Below are positions 17,264 to 25,582 of a DNA stretch of 64,000 nt, one piece after another. This DNA comes from Pseudonocardia parietis (GTDB lineage Bacteria; Actinomycetota; Actinomycetes; Mycobacteriales; Pseudonocardiaceae). The position numbers and the translations under genes are program-made. Below the pieces are notes generated by a model. It saw only the letters and a program-made list of their open reading frames with translations. It was not told the origin of the DNA and made no database searches. Position 1 is the first letter of the stretch; each line of letters begins with the position of its first letter. The stretch is taken from positions 1,488,001 to 1,552,000 of the forward strand of contig NZ_JAGINU010000001.1 in the NCBI RefSeq assembly GCF_017876315.1, read 5' to 3'.

Positions 17264-18525
17264 CCGAAGGTGACCGGCAGCCGCTTGATGCCGTTGATGA
17301 AGTTGCCCGCGAGCCACTCGGGCTCGCCGACGGACAGGTTCGGCACCCGGGCCAGCAGCTCGCCGAACAGCGAGCGCAGCTGGGTCCGCGCCAGGTGGCT
17401 GCCCAGGCAGAAGTGCGGACCACCGCCCCCGAACCCGACGTGCGGGTTCGGGGAGCGGGTGATGTCGAAGACGTGCGGGTCGGCGAAGACCGACTCGTCG
17501 CGGTTGCCGGAGTGGTAGAACATCACGACCCGCTCGCCCTCGGCGATCCGCTGCCCGCGGATCTCGGTGTCCCGGGTCGCGGTGCGCCGGAACGTCAGCA
17601 CCGGGCTGGCCCAGCGGATGAACTCCTCGACGGCGGGCTCGATCCGCTCGTCGAACTCCGCGGCCAGCACGCGGCGCTGCGCGGGGTTGCGGTCGAGCGC
17701 CAGGATCGCGTGGCTCGTGGTCTGCCGGGTGGTGTCGTTGCCCGCCACGCACAGCAGTACGAAGAAGGCCGCGATCTCCTCGTCGGTGAGCGCGTCACCG
17801 TCCACCTCCGCACCCACGAGCGCAGTCAGCAGGTCGTCGGCCGGTTCCGCCCGGCGGGCCGCGGACAGCTCGAAGCACGTGGTGTGCAGTGTCATCAGGC
17901 TGTTCAGCAGCACGGCCATCGGGTCGGCGTCCCCGATGTGGTCGGGGTCGTTCCAGCCGACGAGCGCGTTCGCGGCGTCGGCGACCTCCTGGCGCTTCCC
18001 CTCGGGGATCCCGAGCATCTCCGAGACCGTCCACATCGGGAGCCGCGCGGACACCGCGGACACGAAGTCGGCCTCACCGGGCAGCGCCAGCAGGTCGTCC
18101 ACGATCCGCCGGGCCTGGTCGGCGATCTGCCCCTCGATCCGCTGCACCCGGCGCGGGGTGAACACCGAGCTGATCACCTTGCGCAGCCGGTTGTGCCGCG
18201 GGGCGTCCATCGCGAGGATCGAGTGGGCACTCTCCAGCACGTCCTCCGGGGCGTCCTCGAGCATCACCCCGCCGTACTGCTGGCCGGAGGCGAACGTCGC
18301 GGCGTCCCGGCTCACGGCGGTGATGTCGGCGTGGGTGACCAGCGCCCAGAACCCGGGGGCGTCCGGGTCGGGCAGCAGTTCGGTCTCCGCAGGCGGGTGC
18401 CAGGAGAGCGGGCGCTCGCGCCGCAGCAGCGCGAAGGACTCCTCGCGGACGTCCGGGGGCCGGGCCCAGAACGCCTGGGTCGAGATGTCGACGGGGTCGT
18501 AGGTCCGCTTCTCGGTGGTGGTCAC
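17260..18525 (-). CDS. Cytochrome P450 (second), co-transcribed with an SCP2 gene
   Basis: A 421-residue soluble P450. Landmarks: I-helix VAGNDTTRQ, K-helix EEFIRWASPVLTFRR, heme loop GFGGGGPHFCLGSHLAR with Cys373, and C-terminal FINGIKRLPVTF. It is a paralogue of the P450 at 5016-6284 and belongs to the same clan as the mycobacterial lipid omega-hydroxylases CYP124/125/142. The GTG start at 18525 has an AGGAGG site upstream. The SCP2 gene begins the operon and ends 45 nt before it, suggesting the carrier delivers the lipid substrate. Expression should depend on the operator-bearing promoter at 19030-19057. Confidence 0.91.
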   Translation of the reverse strand: MTTTEKRTYDPVDISTQAFWARPPDVREESFALLRRERPLSWHPPAETELLPDPDAPGFWALVTHADITAVSRDAATFASGQQYGGVMLEDAPEDVLESAHSILAMDAPRHNRLRKVISSVFTPRRVQRIEGQIADQARRIVDDLLALPGEADFVSAVSARLPMWTVSEMLGIPEGKRQEVADAANALVGWNDPDHIGDADPMAVLLNSLMTLHTTCFELSAARRAEPADDLLTALVGAEVDGDALTDEEIAAFFVLLCVAGNDTTRQTTSHAILALDRNPAQRRVLAAEFDERIEPAVEEFIRWASPVLTFRRTATRDTEIRGQRIAEGERVVMFYHSGNRDESVFADPHVFDITRSPNPHVGFGGGGPHFCLGSHLARTQLRSLFGELLARVPNLSVGEPEWLAGNFINGIKRLPVTFG

Positions 18526-18570
18526 GTCTGCCGCCTCCTGTGGTCGCTTCGTCGGAACCCGTGCGGGTGA

Positions 18571-18987
18571 TCAGCCGGTGATCAGCAGGTCGTCGCGGCC
18601 GTCGGCCTTCAGCCGGTCGACGTAGACCGGGAAGAGCTTCTTCGACAGCGGCGCGAGCTGGAGCAGCTTGGTGACGGTGCCGTCGACCTTCACCTGCCCC
18701 TTGGCCATGGCGAACGTCAGGTTGACCTTGCCCTGCCAGTAGGCGTTGGCGGTCTCGGTCGACATGGTCATCGTGGCGTGGGCCGCCGGGGCGCCGTGCT
18801 CGGCGCCCTTCCAGACCGTGCCGCCTGCCAGGTCGATGACCAGCGCGGACTCCGGATCGGTGCACTGCTGGCGCAGCACCAGGCCGGTGCCGCGGAGCTT
18901 CGCTTCGAGCTCGGGGTCGTACAGGGCGGCCTCGAAGATGCCTCCGATGTAGCGGTACAGCTCGTCCTCGTCGGCGAATCCGGGCAA
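18571..18987 (-). CDS. SCP2 sterol-carrier-like domain protein (copy 2)
   Basis: A 138-residue SCP2-like lipid carrier if the TTG at 18987 is used. An in-frame GTG at 18999 would add four residues (MEVP). The TTG is preferred for two reasons: a GGAGG ribosome site at 18992-18996 lies 5 nt before it and would be inside the gene with the GTG start, and the TTG aligns exactly with the ATG of the paralogue at 12822 (PGFADEDELYRYIGG against AVFADEAEVYEYLGG). The central AYWQGKVNLTFAMAKGQVKVDGTVTKLL segment is the ligand tunnel part. It is the first gene of the SCP2-P450 operon. Confidence 0.85.
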   Translation of the reverse strand: MPGFADEDELYRYIGGIFEAALYDPELEAKLRGTGLVLRQQCTDPESALVIDLAGGTVWKGAEHGAPAAHATMTMSTETANAYWQGKVNLTFAMAKGQVKVDGTVTKLLQLAPLSKKLFPVYVDRLKADGRDDLLITG

Positions 18988-19029
18988 CGGAACCTCCACG
19001 TCGTCGTGCGAAACGGTGCCTGGAGCCGA

Positions 19030-19057
19030 AACATAACGTAGATTACGTTACTGTCAA
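19030..19057 (-). promoter_or_regulatory. Promoter of the SCP2-P450 operon, with embedded operator
   Basis: On the minus strand a consensus -35 TTGACA (19052-19057) and a -10 TATGTT (19030-19035) are separated by a 16-nt spacer. The spacer is almost entirely filled by the palindromic operator at 19034-19050. A repressor bound there would block RNA polymerase directly. The start codon of the SCP2 gene lies about 30-45 nt downstream. Confidence 0.75.
19034..19050. promoter_or_regulatory. Predicted TetR operator, copy 1
   Basis: TAACGTAGATTACGTTA: 7-bp arms TAACGTA and TACGTTA are perfect inverted repeats around a 3-bp centre. A near-identical site lies at 19946-19962 before the Mce operon, and similarity extends a few bases on both sides (CA before, ACnGTC after). 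It lies between the divergent SCP2 and TetR genes, the usual place for a TetR autoregulatory operator. Confidence 0.75.
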
Positions 19058-19210
19058 CCGGTGTCGGACGCCCGTGAGGGCATCGGGGTGCCACCGCCTC
19101 CGGACAGGAGGTTCGCGAGCCCCACCCGACGGCCGGGGTGCGGCGGCCCCTCGCCGTGGCACCCTGAGCCGGCGCAGGCACGACGGCGAGTGGAAGCGGG
19201 GCGGCACGAG

Positions 19211-19801
19211 GTGGCCAGGAGAGCGGGCCGGCAGATCGCCGCCGAGCAGTACTTCGAGTCGGCGATGACGATCCTCGGGCGGGACGGGGCGGCCGGTCTG
19301 AAGATCGGGCCGTTGTGCCGCTCGCTCGGCGTGACCAGCGGCTCCTTCTATCACCACTTCGGCGGCTGGGCCGGGTTCGTGCGCGGTCTGCTGCAGTACT
19401 GGGAGTCGCAGCAGACCGACCGCGTCGTCGAGCTCGCCCGGGCCACCGCCGATCCGATCGAGCGGGTGCTCGTCGTCAGGCGACTGACCGTCGAGCTGCG
19501 CCACGACGCCGAGGCCGCGATCCGCGCATGGGCGCAGATCGATCCCGAGGTCGGCCGCGCGCAGGCGCGGGTGGACGGTCAGCGGCGGATCGCACTGGAG
19601 CAGGTGGTCGGCGACGTGGTCGAGAGCACGGAGATCGCCCACCGGCTGGCGATCTTCGGCTACTCGTTGCTCGTCGGGTTCCAGCAGACCTGCGACCCGC
19701 GGGACCGGGACCTGCTGCAGCGGCTGCTCGGCGACTACCAGGACCTGATCCTCGCCCACGCCGCGCCGCATCTGCGGCCGGTGACGCCGCCGATCAGGTG
19801 A
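19211..19801 (+). CDS. TetR-family transcriptional regulator
   Basis: A 196-residue regulator from GTG 19211. The N-terminal helix-turn-helix is clear (AEQYFESAMTILGRDGAAGLKIGPLCRSLGVTSGSFYHHFGGWAGFVRGLL), followed by an all-helical ligand domain. The frame is open back to a GTG at 19061, but that 50-residue extension is Pro/Arg-rich and would not fit family length; 19061 remains an alternative. The gene diverges from the SCP2-P450 operon and precedes the Mce operon in the same direction. Both neighbours carry the same palindrome, making this protein the likely repressor of all three units. The inducer is unknown, probably a lipid or its CoA ester. Confidence 0.85.
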   Translation: MARRAGRQIAAEQYFESAMTILGRDGAAGLKIGPLCRSLGVTSGSFYHHFGGWAGFVRGLLQYWESQQTDRVVELARATADPIERVLVVRRLTVELRHDAEAAIRAWAQIDPEVGRAQARVDGQRRIALEQVVGDVVESTEIAHRLAIFGYSLLVGFQQTCDPRDRDLLQRLLGDYQDLILAHAAPHLRPVTPPIR

Positions 19802-20108
19802 TCCTTCGGGTGGGTGTCGTGCGGTGCCCCTGCGTGGAGGCGCAGGCCTCCGGCGGCCGTTCGGAGTAGCGTCGCTGCGCATCCGGGGCCCCTGGTCACC
19901 CAGGGTTCGCCATCGCCCGGTGTGGTCCGGAACGCACGGTAAGCATAACGTTGATTACGTTACGGTCCGCTTTCACCGGACCGAATACCACCCAGTAACC
20001 CCTCGCCTCCCGGCTCGTTGACCCGTTCAGCACTGCAGAGTGGCCGGCGCTCCCCGCTTTCCCGGCCCCCGGTGCAGATCGAGTGGTCGATGCGCGAGGA
20101 GGCGACAC
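19802..20108. other. Intergenic control region of the Mce operon
   Basis: This 307-bp gap between the TetR gene and the Mce ATPase gene has no credible coding frame. It contains operator copy 2 at 19946-19962 and, directly after it, a 7-bp perfect inverted repeat CGGTCCG/CGGACCG (19963-19969 with 19977-19983). A GAGGAGG ribosome site precedes the GTG at 20109. No convincing -35/-10 pair could be placed on the plus strand. Confidence 0.6.
19946..19962. promoter_or_regulatory. Predicted TetR operator, copy 2 (Mce operon)
   Basis: TAACGTTGATTACGTTA differs from copy 1 (19034-19050) at one base of 17, and matches it in several flanking bases. It lies 146 nt before the first gene of the Mce operon. 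Two such sites about 900 bp apart, at the two flanks of the TetR gene, argue for one regulator controlling lipid import and the SCP2-P450 operon. Confidence 0.72.
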
Positions 20109-21248
20109 GTGACCGGTGTCGAGGTGAAGGTCGAGGGGCTGACGAAGTCCTTCGGCCGGGCCAACATCTGGTCGGACGTGACACTGACGCTGCCTCCGGG
20201 AGAGGTGTCGGTGTTGCTGGGCCCGTCGGGTACCGGCAAGTCGGTGTTCCTCAAGTGCCTGATCGGGCTGTTGAAACCGGAGCAGGGCTCGATCGTGATC
20301 GACGGTGTCGATCTGGTGCGGTGCTCGGAGTCGAAGCTCTACGAAATCCGGAAGCTGTTCGGGGTGCTGTTCCAGGACGGTGCGCTGTTCGGGTCGATGA
20401 ACCTGTTCGACAACATCGCGTTCCCGCTGCGTGAGCACACCCGCAAGTCGGAGACGGCGATCCGCGACATCGTCCTGGAGAAGGTCGAGATGGTCGGCCT
20501 GATGGGTGCCGAGGGCAAGCTGCCCGGTGAGATCTCCGGCGGGATGCGCAAGCGGGCCGGCCTGGCGCGGGCGTTGGTGCTGGATCCGCAGATCGTGCTG
20601 TTCGACGAGCCGGACTCGGGCCTGGACCCGGTGCGCACCGCGTACCTGAACCAGCTGATCATCGATCTGAACGCGCAGACCGACTCGACGTTCCTGATCG
20701 TCACCCACGACATCAACTCGGCGCAGACGGTGCCGGACAACATGGGGCTGCTCTACCGCAAGCACCTGGCGATGTTCGGCCCGCGGGAGGTGCTGCTGAC
20801 CAACGACGAGCCGGTGGTGGCGCAGTTCCTCAACGGTCGCCGTGAGGGCCCGATCGGGATGTCGGAGGAGAAGGACGCCGCGCAGGCGGCCCGGGAGATG
20901 GAGGCGGCCGGCGAGCTGCAGGGCCTGCCCCCGATGAAGCCCCAGCTCGAGGCCTCGCCCGGGATGCCGGACCGCCAGGCGGTGCACCGGCGCCGGGAGC
21001 GGGTGCTGGCGATGCTGCACGAGTTGCCCGCGCCGGCCCAGCACGCGATCCGCGAGTCCTACGGGCAGGCCCCGGCCTCGGAGTGGGGCCCGTCCCAGGA
21101 CGGCACGACGCACGCGGTCGCCCGGGACGGCGGTGTCGCCGCCGGCCAGGGCCCGGACACCGACGACCGGCCCACCGACATCCACCCGCGGATCACCGAC
21201 GACCCGGCCCAGCCCGGTCGTCACCAGCTCGCGGGCGGCGACGAGTGA
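20109..21248 (+). CDS. mceG: Mce transporter ATPase (MceG/Mkl-like)
   Basis: A 379-residue ABC ATPase of the Mce/Mla type. Walker A GPSGTGKS at 38-45, Q-loop Gln89, signature SGGMRKR at 143-149, Walker B IVLFDEPDSGLD at 162-173 and switch His200 are all intact. Residues from about 250 form a long C-terminal extension, as in mycobacterial Mkl, where it contacts the permease assembly. It powers lipid uptake by the YrbE-Mce complex. In M. tuberculosis the ATPase gene is unlinked to the mce operons; here it is the first gene. GTG start with GAGGAGG; overlaps the next gene by 4 nt. Confidence 0.93.
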   Translation: MTGVEVKVEGLTKSFGRANIWSDVTLTLPPGEVSVLLGPSGTGKSVFLKCLIGLLKPEQGSIVIDGVDLVRCSESKLYEIRKLFGVLFQDGALFGSMNLFDNIAFPLREHTRKSETAIRDIVLEKVEMVGLMGAEGKLPGEISGGMRKRAGLARALVLDPQIVLFDEPDSGLDPVRTAYLNQLIIDLNAQTDSTFLIVTHDINSAQTVPDNMGLLYRKHLAMFGPREVLLTNDEPVVAQFLNGRREGPIGMSEEKDAAQAAREMEAAGELQGLPPMKPQLEASPGMPDRQAVHRRRERVLAMLHELPAPAQHAIRESYGQAPASEWGPSQDGTTHAVARDGGVAAGQGPDTDDRPTDIHPRITDDPAQPGRHQLAGGDE

Positions 21249-22024
21249 CCGCGCCCAACCCCGTGGCCCGGGTGCTCGGCCCGGTCGGGAGGTTCATCGG
21301 GCTCGGCGCCGAGATCGGCAGGCAGGCGATGCGGCGGCCGTTCCAGCTGCGCGAGCTGGTCGAGCAGACGTGGTTCGTCACCAAGGTCTCGGCCCTGCCG
21401 ACGGCGCTGTTCACGATCCCGTTCGGCGCGACGATCGCGCTGCTGCTCGGTGAGCTGACCCGCCAGTTCGGTGCCCAGTCGCAGACCGGTGCCGGGGCGG
21501 TGCTCGCGATCGTGCAGCAGGCCGCGCCGATCGTCACCGCGCTGCTCATCTCCGGCGCGGGCGGGAGCGCCGTCTGTGCCGACCTGGGGGCGCGGACGAT
21601 CCGCGAGGAGATCGCGGCGATGGAGGTGCTCGGCATCTCGCCGATCCAGCGCCTGGTCGTGCCGCGGGTGCTCGCCATGGGCATCACCGCGGTCGTGCTG
21701 AACGGCCTGGCGACCTGCGTCGGCGTGGCCGGCGGCTACTTCTTCAACGTGATCATCCAGGGCGGCTCGCCGGGCGCGTACATCAACAGCTTCTCGGCGA
21801 TCGCGCAGGTCTCGGACATCGTCGTCTCGGAGCTGAAGGCGTTCCTGTTCGGCATCGTCGCCGGGGTCGTCGCCGCCTTCCGCGGTCTCAACCCGCCGCC
21901 CGGCGCGAAGGGCGTCGGGGACGCGGTCAACCAGGCCGTCGTCATCTCCTTCGTCCTGGTCTTCCTCATCAACCTCGTTCTGACCGCCCTGTACCTCGAG
22001 CTCGTCCCGCCGAAGGGCTTCTAG
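21245..22024 (+). CDS. yrbEA: YrbEA permease of the Mce transporter
   Basis: A 259-residue MlaE/YrbE-type integral membrane protein. An N-terminal amphipathic interface helix (RRPFQLRELVEQTWFVTKV) is followed by about five membrane segments. The family motif EEIAAMEVLGISPIQRLVVPRVLA around residues 120-143 contacts the ATPase. With YrbEB it forms the inner-membrane core through which lipids pass. The GTG start overlaps the ATPase stop (GTGA), and yrbEB begins 4 nt after its stop. Confidence 0.93.
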   Translation: MTAPNPVARVLGPVGRFIGLGAEIGRQAMRRPFQLRELVEQTWFVTKVSALPTALFTIPFGATIALLLGELTRQFGAQSQTGAGAVLAIVQQAAPIVTALLISGAGGSAVCADLGARTIREEIAAMEVLGISPIQRLVVPRVLAMGITAVVLNGLATCVGVAGGYFFNVIIQGGSPGAYINSFSAIAQVSDIVVSELKAFLFGIVAGVVAAFRGLNPPPGAKGVGDAVNQAVVISFVLVFLINLVLTALYLELVPPKGF

Positions 22025-22028
22025 ACAC

Positions 22029-22874
22029 ATGGCCAGCTTGCAACTGGGCGCGCGGGTCCGCCGGGCCGCGCAGGCGCCGCTGAACCAGCTCGAGGAGCTG
22101 GGTGACCAGCTGTCGCTCTACGTACGGTCGATCCTCTGGATCCCGAAGACGCTCACCCGGTACAAGAAGGAGGTCGGCCGGCTGCTGGCCGAGGTCTCCT
22201 TCGGCTCCGGCGCGCTGATCGTCATCCTCGGGACCGTCGGCGTGATGGCCTCGCTGGCGCTGTTCGTCGGTTCGCTGGTCGGCCTGCAGGGCTTCCGGGC
22301 ACTCGACGCGCTCGGCGTCGAGGCGCTCACCGGCTTCATCACCGCCTACTTCAACACGCGCTCGATCGCCCCGCTGGTCGCCGCGTCCGCGCTGACGGCG
22401 ACGCTCGGCGCCGGCTTCACCGCCCAGCTCGGCGCGATGCGGATCTCCGAGGAGATCGACGCGCTGGAGGTCATGGCGGTGCCCTCGGTGCCCTACCTGG
22501 TCACCACCCGGGTGGTCGCCGGGATCGTCGCGATCATCCCGATCTACACGCTCGGCCTGCTCGCCAGCTACGCGGCGGCCCGGTTGAACGTGACGCTGGT
22601 CAACGGACTGTCCGGTGGGACCTACGACCACTACTTCAACCTGTTCCTGCCGGTCAGTGACGTGTTGCTGTCCTATCTCAAGGTGATCATCTTTGCGACG
22701 GTGATCATCCTGATCCACTGCCACTACGGCTACTCGGCCAAGGGCGGACCTGCGGGTGTCGGCATCGCGGTGGGCCGCGCGGTGCGGTTGTCGATCGTGA
22801 GCACGGCGGTGCTGGACTTCTTCCTCACCCTGGTCATGTTCGGGACCTCGACCTCGGTGCGGGTGGCCGGATGA
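22029..22874 (+). CDS. yrbEB: YrbEB permease of the Mce transporter
   Basis: A 281-residue MlaE-type permease, the partner of YrbEA. It has the same layout: an N-terminal amphipathic part (PKTLTRYKKEVGRLLAEVSFGSGALIVI), five membrane segments and the motif EEIDALEVMAVPSVPYLVTTRVVA. The last segment includes the conserved YGYSAKGGPAGVGIAVGRAV before a final membrane helix. ATG start; its stop overlaps mceA by 4 nt. Confidence 0.93.
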   Translation: MASLQLGARVRRAAQAPLNQLEELGDQLSLYVRSILWIPKTLTRYKKEVGRLLAEVSFGSGALIVILGTVGVMASLALFVGSLVGLQGFRALDALGVEALTGFITAYFNTRSIAPLVAASALTATLGAGFTAQLGAMRISEEIDALEVMAVPSVPYLVTTRVVAGIVAIIPIYTLGLLASYAAARLNVTLVNGLSGGTYDHYFNLFLPVSDVLLSYLKVIIFATVIILIHCHYGYSAKGGPAGVGIAVGRAVRLSIVSTAVLDFFLTLVMFGTSTSVRVAG

Positions 22875-24355
22875 GGTCGACGAAGAGGGTGCTGCAGGGA
22901 CTTGCGTTCGTCACGGTCATCGCACTGCTGATCGGACTGGCGGTGGGGCAGTACGCCGGACTGTTCTCGTCGGGCGTGCCGGTCACCGTGAACGTGGCCC
23001 GGGTCGGGACCCAGATGCAGGAACGTGCTGACGTCAAGGTGCGCGGGCTGATCGTCGGCGAGGTCGACGAGGTCACGACCGACGGCGAGACCACCAGCAT
23101 CCGGATGTCGATGGACCCGGAGCTGATCGACCAGATCCCGGAGAACGTCGCGGCGCAGCTGTTGCCCAAGACCCTGTTCGGCGAGAAGTTCGTGTCGCTC
23201 GTCCCGCCGCAGGCCCCGGCGACGGCGCGGCTCGCCGCCGGCACGGTGATCCCGGAGGACCGCAGCCGGGCCGCGATGGAGGTCGAGCGGGTGCTCGACC
23301 AGCTGCTGCCCCTGCTGCAGGCGGTCCGGCCGCAGGACCTCGCCACCACGCTGGGTGCGCTGTCGTCGGCCCTGCAGGGGCGCGGTGACCAGCTCGGCCA
23401 GACCCTCGAGCAGCTCAACGAGCTGACCCGCGGCCTGAACCCGGTGGTGCCGGACCTGCAGGAGGACATCCGCCAGCTGGCGACCTTCTCCGACAACCTG
23501 AACGTCGCCGCGCCCGACCTGCTCGACGCGGTCGACGACCTGGCGGTCACCAGCCGGACGATCGTGGAGAAGCGCGAGGGGCTGCGGAACCTCTACCGCT
23601 CGATCACCGGCGCCTCCGACGACCTGGGAGCGTTCCTCGACGCCAACGGCGACAACATCATCGGGTTGTCCGCGGCCAGCCGCCCGACGCTCGAGAGCCT
23701 GGCGCGGTACTCGCCGCAGTTCCCGTGCTTCTTCGGCCAGCTCAACGACCTCATCCCGAAGATCAACAATGCGATCCGGCCGGGAACCGACCGGGTCGGT
23801 GTGAACATCACGCTCGAGATCGTCGCGAGCAAGGGCAAGTACCTGCCGAACCAGGACGAGCCCGAGCTGACCGACGACCGCGGGCCGCGCTGCTACCCGA
23901 TCCCCGTCCCGGACGGGACCCAGTACGCGCCGGACGGCCCGTTCCGGGACGGTTCGGTCCCCGGCCCCGCTCCGAAGGGCCAGCCGATGGGCGACCCGGA
24001 GGACTTCGGCGTCGAGACCTACGGAACCTACGACGGCACGAACAGCTTCGGGCTGATCGAGGAGCCGGACGGCCGGAACGGCGCGGGCGTGCTCCCGCCG
24101 CTGACCGGTGCACTCGGACAGCTCGGTATCGAGCCCAGCTCGCACGAGGCCGGCTCGCCGGAGGCCCGCTCGCCGGAGAACGCAGTGCACCAGGCCGGCT
24201 CGGTGGACATGGGCGTCGCGAACTCGCCCGGTGAGCGGCAGGTCGTCTCGGAGCTGCTGGCGGTCCAGCACGGCACGTCCCCGCAGGCCGTTCCCGCCTG
24301 GGGCTCCACGATGGTCGGCCCGCTGCTCCGTGGCGCGGAGGTGACGCTGACATGA
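22871..24355 (+). CDS. mceA: Mce family protein MceA
   Basis: A 494-residue secreted or anchored subunit of the Mce needle. There is an N-terminal membrane segment at about residues 8-30, an MCE/MlaD beta-barrel domain around 37-115 (TQMQERADVKVRGLIVGEV, LLPKTLFGEKFVSLV), a long helical domain to about 320, and a polar tail with Glu/Ala/Ser-Pro repeats (EAGSPEARSPENA). Six different Mce proteins form the hetero-hexameric channel that carries lipids across the cell envelope. It overlaps yrbEB and mceB by 4 nt each. Confidence 0.92.
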   Translation: MRSTKRVLQGLAFVTVIALLIGLAVGQYAGLFSSGVPVTVNVARVGTQMQERADVKVRGLIVGEVDEVTTDGETTSIRMSMDPELIDQIPENVAAQLLPKTLFGEKFVSLVPPQAPATARLAAGTVIPEDRSRAAMEVERVLDQLLPLLQAVRPQDLATTLGALSSALQGRGDQLGQTLEQLNELTRGLNPVVPDLQEDIRQLATFSDNLNVAAPDLLDAVDDLAVTSRTIVEKREGLRNLYRSITGASDDLGAFLDANGDNIIGLSAASRPTLESLARYSPQFPCFFGQLNDLIPKINNAIRPGTDRVGVNITLEIVASKGKYLPNQDEPELTDDRGPRCYPIPVPDGTQYAPDGPFRDGSVPGPAPKGQPMGDPEDFGVETYGTYDGTNSFGLIEEPDGRNGAGVLPPLTGALGQLGIEPSSHEAGSPEARSPENAVHQAGSVDMGVANSPGERQVVSELLAVQHGTSPQAVPAWGSTMVGPLLRGAEVTLT

Positions 24356-25581
24356 GCAGGCTGCCGATCTCCGCACTCGTGAAGTTCCTGGTGTTCGCGC
24401 TGGTCACCGCCCTGGGAACCACCGTGCTCGGCCTGACGATCGCGAACGCCCGTGGCGGCTCGGTCACCGAGTACACGGCCCGGTTCTCGGACGCGACCGG
24501 CCTGCTGGCCGGTGACGACGTCCGGATCGCCGGGGTCGTCGTCGGCTCGGTGACCGACGTCCGGATCGTCGACCAGCGGGTCGCCGAGGTGGCCTTCGAC
24601 GTCGACTCGTCCACCCGGCTGCCGGCCTCGGTCACCGCCGGGCTCAAGTACAAGAACCTGATCGGCCAGCGCTACCTCGCGCTCGAGCAGGGGGCCGGAC
24701 CGACCGGCGAGACGCTCCCGGCGCAGGCCCAGATCCCGCTCGAACGGACCCGTCCGGCGCTGAACCTGACCGTGCTGTTCAACGGGTTCCAGCCGCTGTT
24801 CCAGGGACTGGACCCGGAGCAGATCAACAAGCTCTCGATGGAGATCATCCAGGTCCTGCAGGGCGAGGGCGGCACGGTGCAGAGCCTGCTCGCCTCGACG
24901 TCGTCGCTGACCAACTCCATCGCCGATCGCGACCAGGTGATCGGGCAGGTCATCGACAACCTCAACGTCACCCTGCAGACGGTCAACGAGAACGACCAGG
25001 GTCTCAACGAGCTGATCAGCTCGCTGCGGGCCGTGGTGTCCGGTCTGGCCCGGGACCGCGAGCCGATCGGCGACGCGATCGAGTCGATCGGCACCCTGAC
25101 CCAGGTCACCGGCTCCTTCGTGGAGGACGCCCGGCCGGCGCTGCGTGACGACATCCGCAACCTCGGCGACCTGGCCACCGAGCTCGACCGGGGCCGCCCG
25201 GCGATCGAGCGGTTCCTGGAGTACACGCCGTTCAAGCTGAACCGGATCTCCCGCGTCGGCTCGTACGGAAGCTGGTTCAACTTCTACGTCTGCGGCCTCG
25301 ACGGGCAGGTCGGTTTCTCCGGGATCGTCGAGCCGGTCTCGCTGGAGGACCTGAATCTCGACTTCCCGCTGCAGAACCCGGCGCGCCGCTGCGGCCCGGA
25401 CCCGTCGGGGATCGGCGCGGGCAACACCGCGCCGATCGAGGGTTCTCCCGGGGCACACGGCGGGCCGGCGAACGACGAGCCCACCACCAGGTCGCTCGAG
25501 CAGCTGGTGGACCCGCTGAGCCGGGGCGGGACCGACCTGGGCGCCGACCCGACGGCCGCACTGCAGCCGGGAGGGAACTGA
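24352..25581 (+). CDS. mceB: Mce family protein MceB
   Basis: A 409-residue Mce subunit. An N-terminal membrane anchor (LVKFLVFALVTALGTTVLGLTIA) precedes the MCE barrel with the conserved DATGLLAGDDVRIAGVVVGSV and YKNLIGQRYLALEQG stretches, then an extended helical region that builds the tunnel, and a short Cys-containing end domain (WFNFYVCGLDG, ARRCGPDPSG). ATG overlaps the mceA stop; mceC starts 1 nt after its stop. Confidence 0.92.
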   Translation: MSRLPISALVKFLVFALVTALGTTVLGLTIANARGGSVTEYTARFSDATGLLAGDDVRIAGVVVGSVTDVRIVDQRVAEVAFDVDSSTRLPASVTAGLKYKNLIGQRYLALEQGAGPTGETLPAQAQIPLERTRPALNLTVLFNGFQPLFQGLDPEQINKLSMEIIQVLQGEGGTVQSLLASTSSLTNSIADRDQVIGQVIDNLNVTLQTVNENDQGLNELISSLRAVVSGLARDREPIGDAIESIGTLTQVTGSFVEDARPALRDDIRNLGDLATELDRGRPAIERFLEYTPFKLNRISRVGSYGSWFNFYVCGLDGQVGFSGIVEPVSLEDLNLDFPLQNPARRCGPDPSGIGAGNTAPIEGSPGAHGGPANDEPTTRSLEQLVDPLSRGGTDLGADPTAALQPGGN

Positions 25582-25582
25582 C

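Noticed and set aside
19061-19210. The N-terminal 50 codons of the longer TetR frame
   Set aside because: Pro/Arg-rich, unlike TetR proteins; the GTG at 19211 gives normal family length. It remains a possible start.
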